From the NCBI GenBank assembly GCA_903970405.1, contig CAJCIT010000044.1, positions 1 to 40,804 on the forward strand: a stretch of DNA of 40,804 bases. Reading direction: 5' to 3'. Each line of letters starts with the position of its first letter. Positions within the stretch are counted from its first letter, which is position 1. Shown piece by piece: positions 1-7,742 of the stretch. The position numbers were made by a program, and so were the translations under genes. The notes under the pieces are model-generated. The model was not told the origin of the DNA, did no database searches, and saw only the letters and a program-made list of their open reading frames with translations. Source of the stretch: Acidobacteriaceae bacterium (lineage in GTDB: Bacteria > Acidobacteriota > Terriglobia > Bryobacterales > Bryobacteraceae).

Positions 1-954
1 CAGAATTATTCGCTCAAGAGTTCCATCGCGATCCCGGGCGAAGGCGGCTGGGATTACGCCGCCGCGGACGCCGCCGGACGCCGGCTCTACGTCTCGCATG
101 GAACCGAAGTCGTGGTCCTCGACCTTGACTCGCGGGCCATCGTAGGCAAAATTCCGAACACCAATGGCGTGCATGGCATCGCCATCGCCGCCAACCTCGG
201 CAAAGGCTATGTGAGCGCCGGCCGTGACAACGTTGCCGTGGTCTTCGACCTGAAGACGCTGAAGACGCTGGCCACCGTGAAGACGGGCCAGAATCCCGAC
301 GGCATCCTCTATGAAGCATCCACCAAAAGGGTGTTCACGTTTAACGGCCGCGGCAGCGATGCAACCGTGATCGATGCCACCTCGGACACGGCCATCGCCA
401 CACTTCCCATGGGCGGGAAACCGGAGTTCCCCGCCACCGATAACCAGGGCAACGTCTGGGTGAACATCGAAACCAAGGGCGAGATCCTGCACTTCAAGGC
501 GGACAATCCGGCGAATCCAGACCACTGGTCCATCAAGCCTTGCGACGAACCGTCCGGGCTGGCCTTCGATGCCGCGGGACGCCGGCTGTTCTCTGTTTGC
601 GACAAAGTCATGGCTGTGACCGACGCCGATAAGGGCACGGTGGTCGCCACCTTGAAGATCGGCGATGGCCCCGACGCCGCGGCGTGGGACCCCGAGATGA
701 AGCTGGCGTTCTCATCCAATGGACAGGACGGTACGCTGACGGTGATCAAGCAGGACACGCCCGACACCTATCGCGTGGTCGAGACCGTGAAGACGGCCCG
801 CGGCGCCCGAACCATGGCCCTGGACACCAAGACTCACACCATCTATTTGCCGGCCGCCGAGTTCGGACCTGCTCCCGCTCCCACCGCGGATCAGCCCAGA
901 CCCCGGCCCAAAATCGTGCCCGGTACATTCAAACTGTTAGTGGTCAGCGAATAG
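1..954 (+). CDS. YncE/YVTN-type beta-propeller protein (5' end outside window)
   Basis: The frame is open from base 1, so the start lies upstream; the visible 317 residues end at a TAG. The protein is built of repeating beta-propeller blades with motifs such as RRLYVSHG, VVVLDLDS, GKGYVSAG and RRLFSVCD, each followed by a strand and a G-x-x-P-D or G-K-P-E turn. This is the pattern of YVTN-type seven-bladed propellers (YncE, lactonase-like). Such proteins are usually periplasmic and bind ligands or partners; some resemble lactonases. The substrate cannot be told from the sequence. The last residues, after a Pro-rich PAPAPTADQPRPRPK linker, form the closing strand FKLLVVSE, so the 3' end is natural. 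A Tat-exported oxidoreductase follows 80 bases downstream on the same strand. The family call is fairly secure; the specific function is unknown. Confidence 0.8.
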   Translation, partial: QNYSLKSSIAIPGEGGWDYAAADAAGRRLYVSHGTEVVVLDLDSRAIVGKIPNTNGVHGIAIAANLGKGYVSAGRDNVAVVFDLKTLKTLATVKTGQNPDGILYEASTKRVFTFNGRGSDATVIDATSDTAIATLPMGGKPEFPATDNQGNVWVNIETKGEILHFKADNPANPDHWSIKPCDEPSGLAFDAAGRRLFSVCDKVMAVTDADKGTVVATLKIGDGPDAAAWDPEMKLAFSSNGQDGTLTVIKQDTPDTYRVVETVKTARGARTMALDTKTHTIYLPAAEFGPAPAPTADQPRPRPKIVPGTFKLLVVSE

Positions 955-1034
955 GTGAATCGGGAACTGGCCGGCAGCGCCGCCCATTTTCTCGATTAAA
1001 TCGTGGTAACCTTCTGCCGTTGGAGGAAAGCGCA

Positions 1035-1934
1035 ATGCCTCATTGCTCAAGACGCAATTTTCTGAAGACCGGAGTCGCCGCGGGTACGCTGGCAGCCACC
1101 GGAAGCCTGCCCTTTTTCGCACGAAACGTGACCGCTCCGGGTGGAAAAGCAACCGACTGGGTGACGCTCGGGAAATCCAACGTGAAGGTAACCCGTTTGG
1201 CGTTCGGAACGGGCAGCATCAGCGGCAGGGTCCAGCGTGAACTGGGGCAGGAGGGCTTTAACAGCCTGGTGCGCCATGCCTATGACAGCGGCATCCGCTT
1301 CTTTGAGACCGCGGAGTCTTATACCGAAATGCACAAGATGCTGGGGATTGCGTTGAAGGGCATTCCGCGCGATAGCTACCGGCTCATGTCGAAGATCACT
1401 ACGCACGGAGACGTGGATCCCCAACAGAAGCTCGACGAACTGCGCAAGCTTGCCAACACCGAATACTTCGACATCATGTTGCTGCACTGGCAGCACACGG
1501 CGACCTGGCCTTCTGAAAGTCAGCGTTGGGCCGACGCCATCTCTGAAGCCAGGCACAAGCAGGCCGTGATGGCCCAAGGCGCCTCAGTCCACGGACTTCC
1601 GGCCTTGCGTCAGATGCCTTCAGACCAGTGGCTCCAAGTAGCCATGATTCGCATGAATCACAAGGGCGTCCGCATGGACGCGGAAGACTACGAAACCAAC
1701 GGGCTTGGGAATGTGCCGGAGGTTGTCTCGCACGTTAAGCAGGTCCGTGCGGAAGGCATGGGCGTCATCAGCATGAAGCTGGTGGGCGAAGGGTCCTTCA
1801 AGGCGCGCGAAGACCGCCAGGCCGCCATGAAGTTCGCGTTTCGAAACGCCGGGGTCGACTGCGTCACCGTCGGCTACAAGAACAACGCGGAAATCGACGA
1901 GGCCATTGAGAATCTGAACCTGGCGCTGGCGTAG
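1035..1934 (+). CDS. Tat-exported aldo/keto reductase family protein
   Basis: A 299-residue oxidoreductase. I start it at the ATG at 1035 because GGAGG lies 8 bases upstream and the protein then opens with a twin-arginine signal, SRRNFLKTG, followed by an Ala-rich hydrophobic stretch ending near residue 30. The frame runs open further upstream, but that part overlaps the previous gene. The body is an aldo/keto reductase TIM barrel: VTRLAFGTGSISG near the start, then FFETAESY where the family has FFDTAxxYG, then LMSK (lysine) and LLHW (histidine). The catalytic Asp of the usual tetrad is therefore replaced by Glu. The late EGMGVISMKLVGEG and ALEL-like segments fit the NADP-binding half. Tat export of a folded, cofactor-loaded reductase is common in Acidobacteriota. 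Substrate unknown. It may be functionally linked to the sugar-acid locus that follows. Confidence 0.82.
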   Translation: MPHCSRRNFLKTGVAAGTLAATGSLPFFARNVTAPGGKATDWVTLGKSNVKVTRLAFGTGSISGRVQRELGQEGFNSLVRHAYDSGIRFFETAESYTEMHKMLGIALKGIPRDSYRLMSKITTHGDVDPQQKLDELRKLANTEYFDIMLLHWQHTATWPSESQRWADAISEARHKQAVMAQGASVHGLPALRQMPSDQWLQVAMIRMNHKGVRMDAEDYETNGLGNVPEVVSHVKQVRAEGMGVISMKLVGEGSFKAREDRQAAMKFAFRNAGVDCVTVGYKNNAEIDEAIENLNLALA

Positions 1935-1947
1935 GGAAAGCAGCCGC

Positions 1948-2352
1948 CTAGCCCATCGCTTTTTGGTCGCCGCCGGGCTGCTCCTCGCCACGCAGTACAG
2001 GCGTCGACGCCGGTGACCGCCGAAGCGATTGCGGAAAGAACGACAACAACGTTGCAGCCACTACCAGCACTGCAACCACGCGCTCCAAGAAGCTGGATGG
2101 CTCAACACGGGCAAGCAGACATACCGCCAGCATCAGGATGTTAGCGGCCAGGACCGTGATTCGAAGCCCCCATGCGCCGGCGCCATACGCCCAATTCAGC
2201 AGATTGAGCGCGCCAAAATAGATCCATAGCAACCCCGCCACCGCCGCCAAGCCGTAGAACAGCGAACCCGTGCGGCTGCTGAGGTCACTCACGATCTCGT
2301 ATATGCCGGGAAGCAACATCGCCACCCCGATTCCTATGTACGCGTATCTCAT
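1948..2352 (-). CDS. small four-helix membrane protein, function unknown
   Basis: A 134-residue protein with four strongly hydrophobic segments, at roughly residues 4-22, 32-53, 60-80 and 88-106, and a short polar C-terminal tail. I do not recognise a named family, and no catalytic motif is visible. The ATG is 12 bases beyond the stop of the MFS transporter gene on the same strand, so it is probably the last gene of an SDR-MFS-membrane protein operon. No good ribosome binding site is visible; translation may be coupled to the preceding gene. The small size and all-helical make-up would suit an accessory membrane subunit, but this is inference only. Confidence 0.6.
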   Translation of the reverse strand: MRYAYIGIGVAMLLPGIYEIVSDLSSRTGSLFYGLAAVAGLLWIYFGALNLLNWAYGAGAWGLRITVLAANILMLAVCLLARVEPSSFLERVVAVLVVAATLLSFFPQSLRRSPASTPVLRGEEQPGGDQKAMG

Positions 2353-2364
2353 AATTCATCTACT

Positions 2365-3678
2365 TTAACTCGCGCGTTTGACTCGCGTGGTCTTAAAGCA
2401 CGCGATCGTCAGGACGCCCGACACCAGGCACGAAAACGACAGCATCAGCAGCGCCGGCACCATGCTATGCGTGGTATCTCGAATTTTGCCGACCAGAAAC
2501 GGGCTTACGTAACCGGCCAGGTTCCCCACGGAGTTAATCCAAGCGATCCCCGCCGAAGCGGCCGCGCCCGAAAGCAGCGTCGTCGGCAGCGCCCAGAACA
2601 TGGAGAACGAAGACACAATGCTTGCCGTGGCGATAGATAACGCCACCAGGCTGAGCACGCCTGAGATGCCCGGAAGGGCCGACGCCGCGAAGGCCACTGA
2701 GCACACGATGCTGGTTAAGCCGATGTGCCAGCGCCGCTCCCCTGTCTTGTCCGAGTGATGCCCCAGCACCAGCATCGCCACCACCGCGAGGGTCCAGGGA
2801 ATAGCCGTCAGCAGGCCGATTGTCAGCGGCTCTTTACTCAGCGTGTCTTTCACAATCTGCGGGAGCCAAAAACTGATGCCGTAGTTCACCATCACCTGGC
2901 CAAAGTAGATCACGCAGAGCAACCAGACTTTCGGGCTGCGGAACGCATCCAGCAGCGTGCTGTGCCCAGGCGCCTCCAGCCGCTTGAGACGATTCTCTTC
3001 CGAAAGCCTGTCCTCAAGCAGGGCCTTCTCTTCCTGGTTCAACCATGCTGCTTTGCCGGGAACATCGGCCAGGAAATAGAACGACAGCACGCCCGCAATC
3101 ACTGAAGGAACGGCTTCGAATACAAAGAGCCATTGCCACGCCCGCAGGCCCGTTGGGCCATTCATGAACTGCAGAATCCATCCCGAAATCGGCCCGCCCA
3201 GGATTCCCGACAACGGGATGGCGGTCATGAATGCCGCCACCATTCTGGCGCGGTACCGCCCGGGGTACCAGAACGTGAGATATAGAATTACTCCGGGGAA
3301 GAAGCCCGATTCAGCGACGCCTAAAATGAACCGGGTCACGCATAAACTGGTTTCTGACTTCACAAACATCTGGCAGGCCGAGACCACGCCCCACACCACC
3401 ATGATGGGGCCCAGCCAGCGCTTGGCGCCCACCCGCTGCAGGGCCATGTTGCATGGGATTTCAAAGAGGAAGTAGCCCAGAAAAAACGTTCCCGCGCCCA
3501 AGCCATACGCGGCCTCGGTGAGGCCAAGGTCATGCTGCATTTGCAGCTTCGCGAAACCGATATTGACGCGGTCGACGTACGCGAAAACAAAGGATAGAAA
3601 CAGAAACGGCATCAGGCGCCGCGTCACCTTGGCGTAGACAGACTTTTCGAAGGACGCGGTGAAACGGGGCTCTTCCAT
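2365..3678 (-). CDS. MFS transporter, anion:cation symporter (ACS) type
   Basis: A 437-residue major facilitator with about 12 membrane helices. The start is placed at the ATG giving MEEPRFTAS (base 3678). An ATG 45 bases earlier is open but would overlap the SDR gene. The N-terminal helix carries YVDRVNIGFAKLQM, and helix 2-3 has GLGAGTFFLGYFLFEIPCN, both hallmarks of the ACS family, which imports hexuronates, galactonate, glucarate, tartrate or phthalate with protons. A cytoplasmic loop of charged residues (about 195-235) separates the two six-helix halves, as expected. It is 19 bases downstream of an SDR gene, and this pair faces a periplasmic oxidation operon. The sensible inference is import of an organic acid made outside the cytoplasm, which the SDR then metabolises. 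The exact substrate cannot be read from the sequence. Confidence 0.88.
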   Translation of the reverse strand: MEEPRFTASFEKSVYAKVTRRLMPFLFLSFVFAYVDRVNIGFAKLQMQHDLGLTEAAYGLGAGTFFLGYFLFEIPCNMALQRVGAKRWLGPIMVVWGVVSACQMFVKSETSLCVTRFILGVAESGFFPGVILYLTFWYPGRYRARMVAAFMTAIPLSGILGGPISGWILQFMNGPTGLRAWQWLFVFEAVPSVIAGVLSFYFLADVPGKAAWLNQEEKALLEDRLSEENRLKRLEAPGHSTLLDAFRSPKVWLLCVIYFGQVMVNYGISFWLPQIVKDTLSKEPLTIGLLTAIPWTLAVVAMLVLGHHSDKTGERRWHIGLTSIVCSVAFAASALPGISGVLSLVALSIATASIVSSFSMFWALPTTLLSGAAASAGIAWINSVGNLAGYVSPFLVGKIRDTTHSMVPALLMLSFSCLVSGVLTIACFKTTRVKRAS

Positions 3679-3697
3679 CACAGTTAGTTTTCCGGAT

Positions 3698-4465
3698 CTA
3701 CCGCGCGCACCAGCCGCCGTCAATCAGAATGTCCGAGCCGGTCATAAAGGCAGCCGCGTCGGAGCATAAGAACGCAGCCAGCGTTCCAATATCTTTGGGT
3801 TCACCCCATTTGCCCACCGGAATGCTGGCCAGGAACTGCGCGTTCAGCTCCGGATTGTTCAGCACCGGCGCATTCATCTCCGTCGCAAAGGGGCCAGGAC
3901 TGATACCGTTCACGGTAATCCCTTCGATAGCCAGTTCCAGCGCCAACGCCCTGGTCAAGCCCAGCAGCGCGGCCTTGCTGGATGAGTAGGCGGTGCGGCC
4001 GGGCAGCGACACGTGGCTCATGATGGAACTCATGCTGATGATCCGTCCATACCCGGTGCCCCGCATGTGCGGCACAAACGCGCGGCACATCAGGAACACG
4101 CTGGTGAGGTTGGTATCCATCACCAGATGCCACTCAGCAAGCGAGAACTCCACCAGGTTCTTCCGCACATTCGTGCCCGCGCTGTTGATGAGAATTTGCA
4201 CCTTCCCGAGCCGTTCGGCAACTTCCGCCTCCAGCTCCAGCACCTCGTCTTCACGCGTCACATCCGAGGTGAATACGGCCGCGGCCCCGCCCGCACTTGT
4301 AATCTCGTCGCGGACCTCCTCCAGCTTCTCGCGGTTGCGCGAAACCAAGCCCACCGTGGCGCCTTGTTCGGAAAGGGCCAGGGCCATGGCGCGTCCTAAA
4401 CCTTTGCTGGCGCCTGAGATAAGCGCAATCTTGCCGGTGAGATTCGGTTGCGGGGTTACGGGCAT
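3698..4465 (-). CDS. SDR-family NAD(P) dehydrogenase, gluconate 5-dehydrogenase-like
   Basis: A 255-residue classical short-chain dehydrogenase. The cofactor site is SGASKGLG (residues 17-24), with a second motif NSAG (94-97). The catalytic residues are a Ser of SMSS (144-147), Tyr160 and Lys164 in YSSSK, with Asn119 in DTNL. SRN follows beta-2 and would suit NADP. The C-terminal IDGGW is typical. The closest family pattern I recognise is the gluconate 5-dehydrogenase / 2-keto-3-deoxy-gluconate dehydrogenase group, cytoplasmic enzymes that interconvert sugar acids and keto acids. It is the first gene of a leftward operon with an ACS-type organic-acid importer and is divergent from a gluconate 2-dehydrogenase-type operon 48 bases away. 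That context supports a role in keto-acid reduction, though SDR substrates are hard to predict. Confidence 0.86.
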   Translation of the reverse strand: MPVTPQPNLTGKIALISGASKGLGRAMALALSEQGATVGLVSRNREKLEEVRDEITSAGGAAAVFTSDVTREDEVLELEAEVAERLGKVQILINSAGTNVRKNLVEFSLAEWHLVMDTNLTSVFLMCRAFVPHMRGTGYGRIISMSSIMSHVSLPGRTAYSSSKAALLGLTRALALELAIEGITVNGISPGPFATEMNAPVLNNPELNAQFLASIPVGKWGEPKDIGTLAAFLCSDAAAFMTGSDILIDGGWCAR

Positions 4466-4513
4466 GGGTTCTTCACGTCAACTGTCATATCATAGGGCGG
4501 TCCGGCTGAAGGC
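4466..4513. promoter_or_regulatory. short divergent promoter region
   Basis: Only 48 bases separate the divergent start codons of the SDR gene and the subunit 3 gene. In the middle is GTCATATCATAG, which reads as a possible -10 box in both directions (CATATCAT forward, TATGATAT in reverse). Overlapping promoters would tie the two operons together. No clear -35 box or operator was found, so this is a positional inference with weak sequence support. Confidence 0.35.
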
Positions 4514-5125
4514 ATGACGGTCTCTCGTCGCACTCTCCTTGAATGGGCAATCCGCGCCAGCGCAACACCCGCGGGAATTCACTTCTTCTCCCGCTGGACC
4601 GAAGCCGCGCAATCACAGTCGGCCACAGCGCACTCGGGCACATCGCACTCAGGCGCTCAATCCGCGCCCGACTTCCTGGCCACCTATCCACCGCAGTTCT
4701 TCTCCGCGCGTGATTTCGCCGCGCTCGAATCCTTCACACAGATTCTGATTCCCACCGACGAAACGCCTGGCGCTCGCGAAGCCCACTGCGCGCACTTTGT
4801 CGATTTTCTGCTCCACTCCATGGGCACACTCTCGCCCGACACGCAGCAGCAGTGGCGCGACGCCCTCTCATCGCTTGAAGCAGCGGGTTTCCACGACTCG
4901 AGTCCAGAGCAACGGAAGAGCATGGTGGCGAAGATCGCCGCACCGGAGCTTGATCCGGCGCTCGAAAAGTCCCCCGCATTCGCTGCGTATTTACTCATCA
5001 AGCGCGAAACAGTCTTCGCTTTCTACACCTCTCGCGCCGGCATAATCGGGGCGCTGGATTATCGCGGCAACACCTACAATGTCTCGTTCCCGGCCTGCAC
5101 TCACCCGGAGCATCATGAGATCTGA
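4514..5125 (+). CDS. gluconate 2-dehydrogenase subunit 3 family protein, Tat signal
   Basis: A 203-residue small subunit of the gluconate 2-dehydrogenase subunit 3 family. It opens with a twin-arginine motif, VSRRTLLEW, followed by a moderately hydrophobic stretch and a Ser/Ala-rich spacer to about residue 50. The body contains the family pattern: FFSARDFAALESFTQILIPT, then DETPGAREA, FVDFLLHSM and a helical C-terminal part with LLIKRETVFAFYTSRAG. In known FAD-dependent gluconate and glucose dehydrogenases this subunit carries the export signal and chaperones the flavoprotein, which has none. The GMC flavoprotein gene begins 24 bases after this stop, in the same direction, and indeed lacks a signal peptide. 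It has no catalytic motif of its own. Confidence 0.88.
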   Translation: MTVSRRTLLEWAIRASATPAGIHFFSRWTEAAQSQSATAHSGTSHSGAQSAPDFLATYPPQFFSARDFAALESFTQILIPTDETPGAREAHCAHFVDFLLHSMGTLSPDTQQQWRDALSSLEAAGFHDSSPEQRKSMVAKIAAPELDPALEKSPAFAAYLLIKRETVFAFYTSRAGIIGALDYRGNTYNVSFPACTHPEHHEI

Positions 5126-5149
5126 GTTCCACCTACGACGGAGCATTCC

Positions 5150-6874
5150 ATGGCAGTGAAGTACGACGCCATTGTCGTTGGGTCAGGCGCCTGCGGAGGG
5201 TGGGCAGCCATGGAACTGGCCCAGGCCGGCATGAAGGTGCTGATGCTCGAAGCCGGCAGTCCCGTTGACCAATCCGCCGACTTTCATCACACTTTCCTCT
5301 ACGATCTGAAGTTTCGCGGCCGCGGCGAACCCGGTTTCCTGCGCCGCTATAGCGGCAGCGAACGCAACTACCGCATCATGCTCGATAACGAGGAGAACCC
5401 CTACACCACTTCGCCCGGCACCGTCTATCGATGGAGCCGCTCGCGCTGTCTGGGCGGCCGCAGTCTGCATTGGGCTCGCGCCTCTGACCGTATGGCGGAT
5501 TACGAGTTCAAAGCCGCTTCACGCGATGGCTACGGCATGGATTGGGCGCTCTCATACGCCGATCTCAAGCCTTATTACGATCGCGTGGAACGATTCATCG
5601 GTGTCAGCGGCGCGGCGGAAGGCTTCCCGCAGTTTCCCGATGGTATTTTCCTTCCGGTGATGCCGCTCAACTGCGCCGAAACCATCTTCACGGCCGCCTG
5701 CAAAAGCCTGAACTGGCCCACCACGCACAGGCGCTTGGCGCAACTGACAACCCCCCTCAACGGACGGCCTCCTTGTCACTACTGCGGTAATTGCGTCAAC
5801 GGCTGCGATGTCGGCGCCATGTTCAGCACCGTTTCCACTACCTTGCGCCCCGCGCTTAAGACCGGCAATCTGGAAGTTCGAACTGACAGTGTCGCGGCTC
5901 AGGTTCGCATGAACAATGAGAACCGCGCGCAAGGCGTCACTTACATTGAGCGCTTCACCAGACGCTCCGTGGATGTGGACGCGCGCATCGTGATCCTGGC
6001 CGCGTCCACGCTCGAAAACACCCGCCTGTTGCTCCTGTCGCAGAAGGAAGGTCTGGCTAACTCCAGTGGCACGCTGGGCCATTACATGCTCGATCAGATC
6101 GGCGGTGGCGGGGTCATCGGCTTTCTGCCGAAGCTGAAGGGCGGTCCTAGCCGCCTCGACGATGGCAAGTCCGCCGGCATCACCATTCCGAACCTGGTGA
6201 ATATCGATGCGCGAACAGCCCGCAAGGATTTCATCCGCGGCTATGTCATCAATGCCACCGGCGGCCAAAGCGAATACCCGTTATATGCCGCCTCGCTTCC
6301 CGGCTTCGGCTCAGAGTGGAAGAAGGAGGTCAGAAGCCGCTTTGTAGCGCAGGCGCGTGTCTGGATTGCTGGGGGCGAGATGCTCGCTCGCAAGGAAAAT
6401 TTCGTCGAACTCGATCCGGAAGTGAAAGATCACTGGGGTATTCCCGTCCTGAAGATTCATTTCTCACACTGCGATAACGATCGCGCTCTGCTGGCGCATT
6501 TTCAGCAAACGGCTGAAGAGCTGTTCAGAAAAGCCGGCGGCGAAGCGATGGCCATGACGGGTCCCAGCGCACCGGTTGGTTTTCCGGGCGCTCCCGGCTC
6601 GCCGGACGCCGCGCCTTCGAAGACGACGCCTGCTGCAAGGAAGCTGACTCCTTCGGGAGTTATCCATGAAGTAGGGACAGCGCGAATGAGCGTTTCTCCG
6701 CGCGATGGCGTACTGAACGCGTTTTGCCAGACGCACGACATACCGAATCTCTATGTCTTCGGCGGCAATGCGTTTCCGTCCACTGGCGACAAGCATCCCA
6801 CCCTCACGATGATGGCTCTGGCCGCTCGCGGCTGCGATCATATGCTGGAGAGTGTCAAATCGCGAACGGTGTAG
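5150..6874 (+). CDS. GMC oxidoreductase, FAD subunit of gluconate 2-dehydrogenase type
   Basis: A 574-residue flavoprotein. The N-terminus binds FAD through VVGSGACGG (residues 9-17) and a LMLEAGS second strand, with no signal peptide. Residues 97-107 (SRCLGGRSLHW) are the GMC signature 1 region. A four-cysteine segment, Cys209, Cys212, Cys215 and Cys219, lies in the substrate-domain loop; related FAD-glucose dehydrogenases bind an Fe-S cluster with cysteines in this area. The C-terminal GMC domain has IHEVGTARMS, with a likely catalytic His, and FPSTGDKHPTLT near the end, where many homologues have Asn in place of the His. It should oxidise a sugar, sugar acid or alcohol in the periplasm and pass electrons to the cytochrome encoded 10 bases downstream. 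Export probably depends on the Tat-tagged subunit 3 encoded just upstream. The substrate is not certain. Confidence 0.9.
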   Translation: MAVKYDAIVVGSGACGGWAAMELAQAGMKVLMLEAGSPVDQSADFHHTFLYDLKFRGRGEPGFLRRYSGSERNYRIMLDNEENPYTTSPGTVYRWSRSRCLGGRSLHWARASDRMADYEFKAASRDGYGMDWALSYADLKPYYDRVERFIGVSGAAEGFPQFPDGIFLPVMPLNCAETIFTAACKSLNWPTTHRRLAQLTTPLNGRPPCHYCGNCVNGCDVGAMFSTVSTTLRPALKTGNLEVRTDSVAAQVRMNNENRAQGVTYIERFTRRSVDVDARIVILAASTLENTRLLLLSQKEGLANSSGTLGHYMLDQIGGGGVIGFLPKLKGGPSRLDDGKSAGITIPNLVNIDARTARKDFIRGYVINATGGQSEYPLYAASLPGFGSEWKKEVRSRFVAQARVWIAGGEMLARKENFVELDPEVKDHWGIPVLKIHFSHCDNDRALLAHFQQTAEELFRKAGGEAMAMTGPSAPVGFPGAPGSPDAAPSKTTPAARKLTPSGVIHEVGTARMSVSPRDGVLNAFCQTHDIPNLYVFGGNAFPSTGDKHPTLTMMALAARGCDHMLESVKSRTV

Positions 6875-6884
6875 GAACGAAATT

Positions 6885-7742
6885 ATGACGCGCACGCCGT
6901 TCGTCTTCGCTTTCGTCACGGCTCTTGGTCTGCTCCCGTTCGCGCTTCACGCCCAGACCAATCCCCCGGCGCAACGGCCTCCCGCCCGCCGAGGCCCCGA
7001 GTCCACCCGTGAGTTTCTCGGCCTGGGGACGCCTCCCGATCCGCAGGCCGCCGAGCGTGGCAGCAAGCTCTATTCAGCAAACTGCGGCTTTTGCCACGGC
7101 GCGAAGGCAACCGGCGGCGACACCGGTCCCGATCTCGTTCGGTCCACGGTGGTCCTCCATGACGAAAAGGGCAACCTCATCGGCCCGGTGGTTCACGACG
7201 GCCGTCCGTCGCGCGGTATGCCCGCCTTCGCAGCCTTTACTCCAGACCAGCTTCGCGACGTCGCCGAGTTTCTGCACTTACGCGTCGAACTGGCCGCGAA
7301 TCGAGGCACTTATAAGATCGGCGACATTGTTACCGGCAATGCAGCCGCCGGCGAACGCTACTTCAATAGCGAAGGAGGCTGCCGCGGGTGCCACTCGCCC
7401 ACAGGCGACCTTGCGCACGTCGGGTCGCGTTTAAGCCCGCCCGATCTGCAGCAGGCATTCCTATACCCCGAGTCGCGCAGCCTTTCAGGGGCCTCGGAGC
7501 CCCTTCCGGCTGTTGTCAAGGTCACGCTGAATTCCGGCCAACAACTCACTGGCCACCTCCGCTCCCTCGACGAATTCCACGCCGTCTTTACTGATGATCA
7601 AGGCGAGTTCCATTCTGTCGCTCTCGACGCAAACACCCGCGTCGACGTCGAAGACAAAATGACCGCCCATCGCCAATTGCTCGATAAGTACACCGACGCC
7701 GACATGCACAATCTCACCGCCTACCTGGTGACTCTGAAATGA
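6885..7742 (+). CDS. periplasmic di-haem cytochrome c
   Basis: A 285-residue secreted cytochrome. I use the ATG at 6885, preceded by AGGAACGA, because it gives a clean Sec signal peptide (MTRTPFVFAF...LHAQ, cleavage near residue 24). Two c-type haem sites are present: CGFCH (67-71), with a GMPAF methionine ligand at about 112, and CRGCH (166-170). Between and after them is the small C-terminal beta module LTGHLRSLDEFHAVFTD, seen in haem-binding domain proteins of Acidobacteriota and Planctomycetes. The gene lies 10 bases after the flavoprotein gene and overlaps the quinoprotein gene by 4 bases (ATGA), so it is translationally coupled to the latter. The probable role is to accept electrons from one or both dehydrogenases and pass them to the respiratory chain. 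Confidence 0.88.
   Translation: MTRTPFVFAFVTALGLLPFALHAQTNPPAQRPPARRGPESTREFLGLGTPPDPQAAERGSKLYSANCGFCHGAKATGGDTGPDLVRSTVVLHDEKGNLIGPVVHDGRPSRGMPAFAAFTPDQLRDVAEFLHLRVELAANRGTYKIGDIVTGNAAAGERYFNSEGGCRGCHSPTGDLAHVGSRLSPPDLQQAFLYPESRSLSGASEPLPAVVKVTLNSGQQLTGHLRSLDEFHAVFTDDQGEFHSVALDANTRVDVEDKMTAHRQLLDKYTDADMHNLTAYLVTLK

Noticed and set aside
684-1034. Upstream extension of the aldo/keto reductase frame
   Set aside because: It overlaps the beta-propeller gene, whereas 1035 has a GGAGG site and yields a twin-arginine signal.
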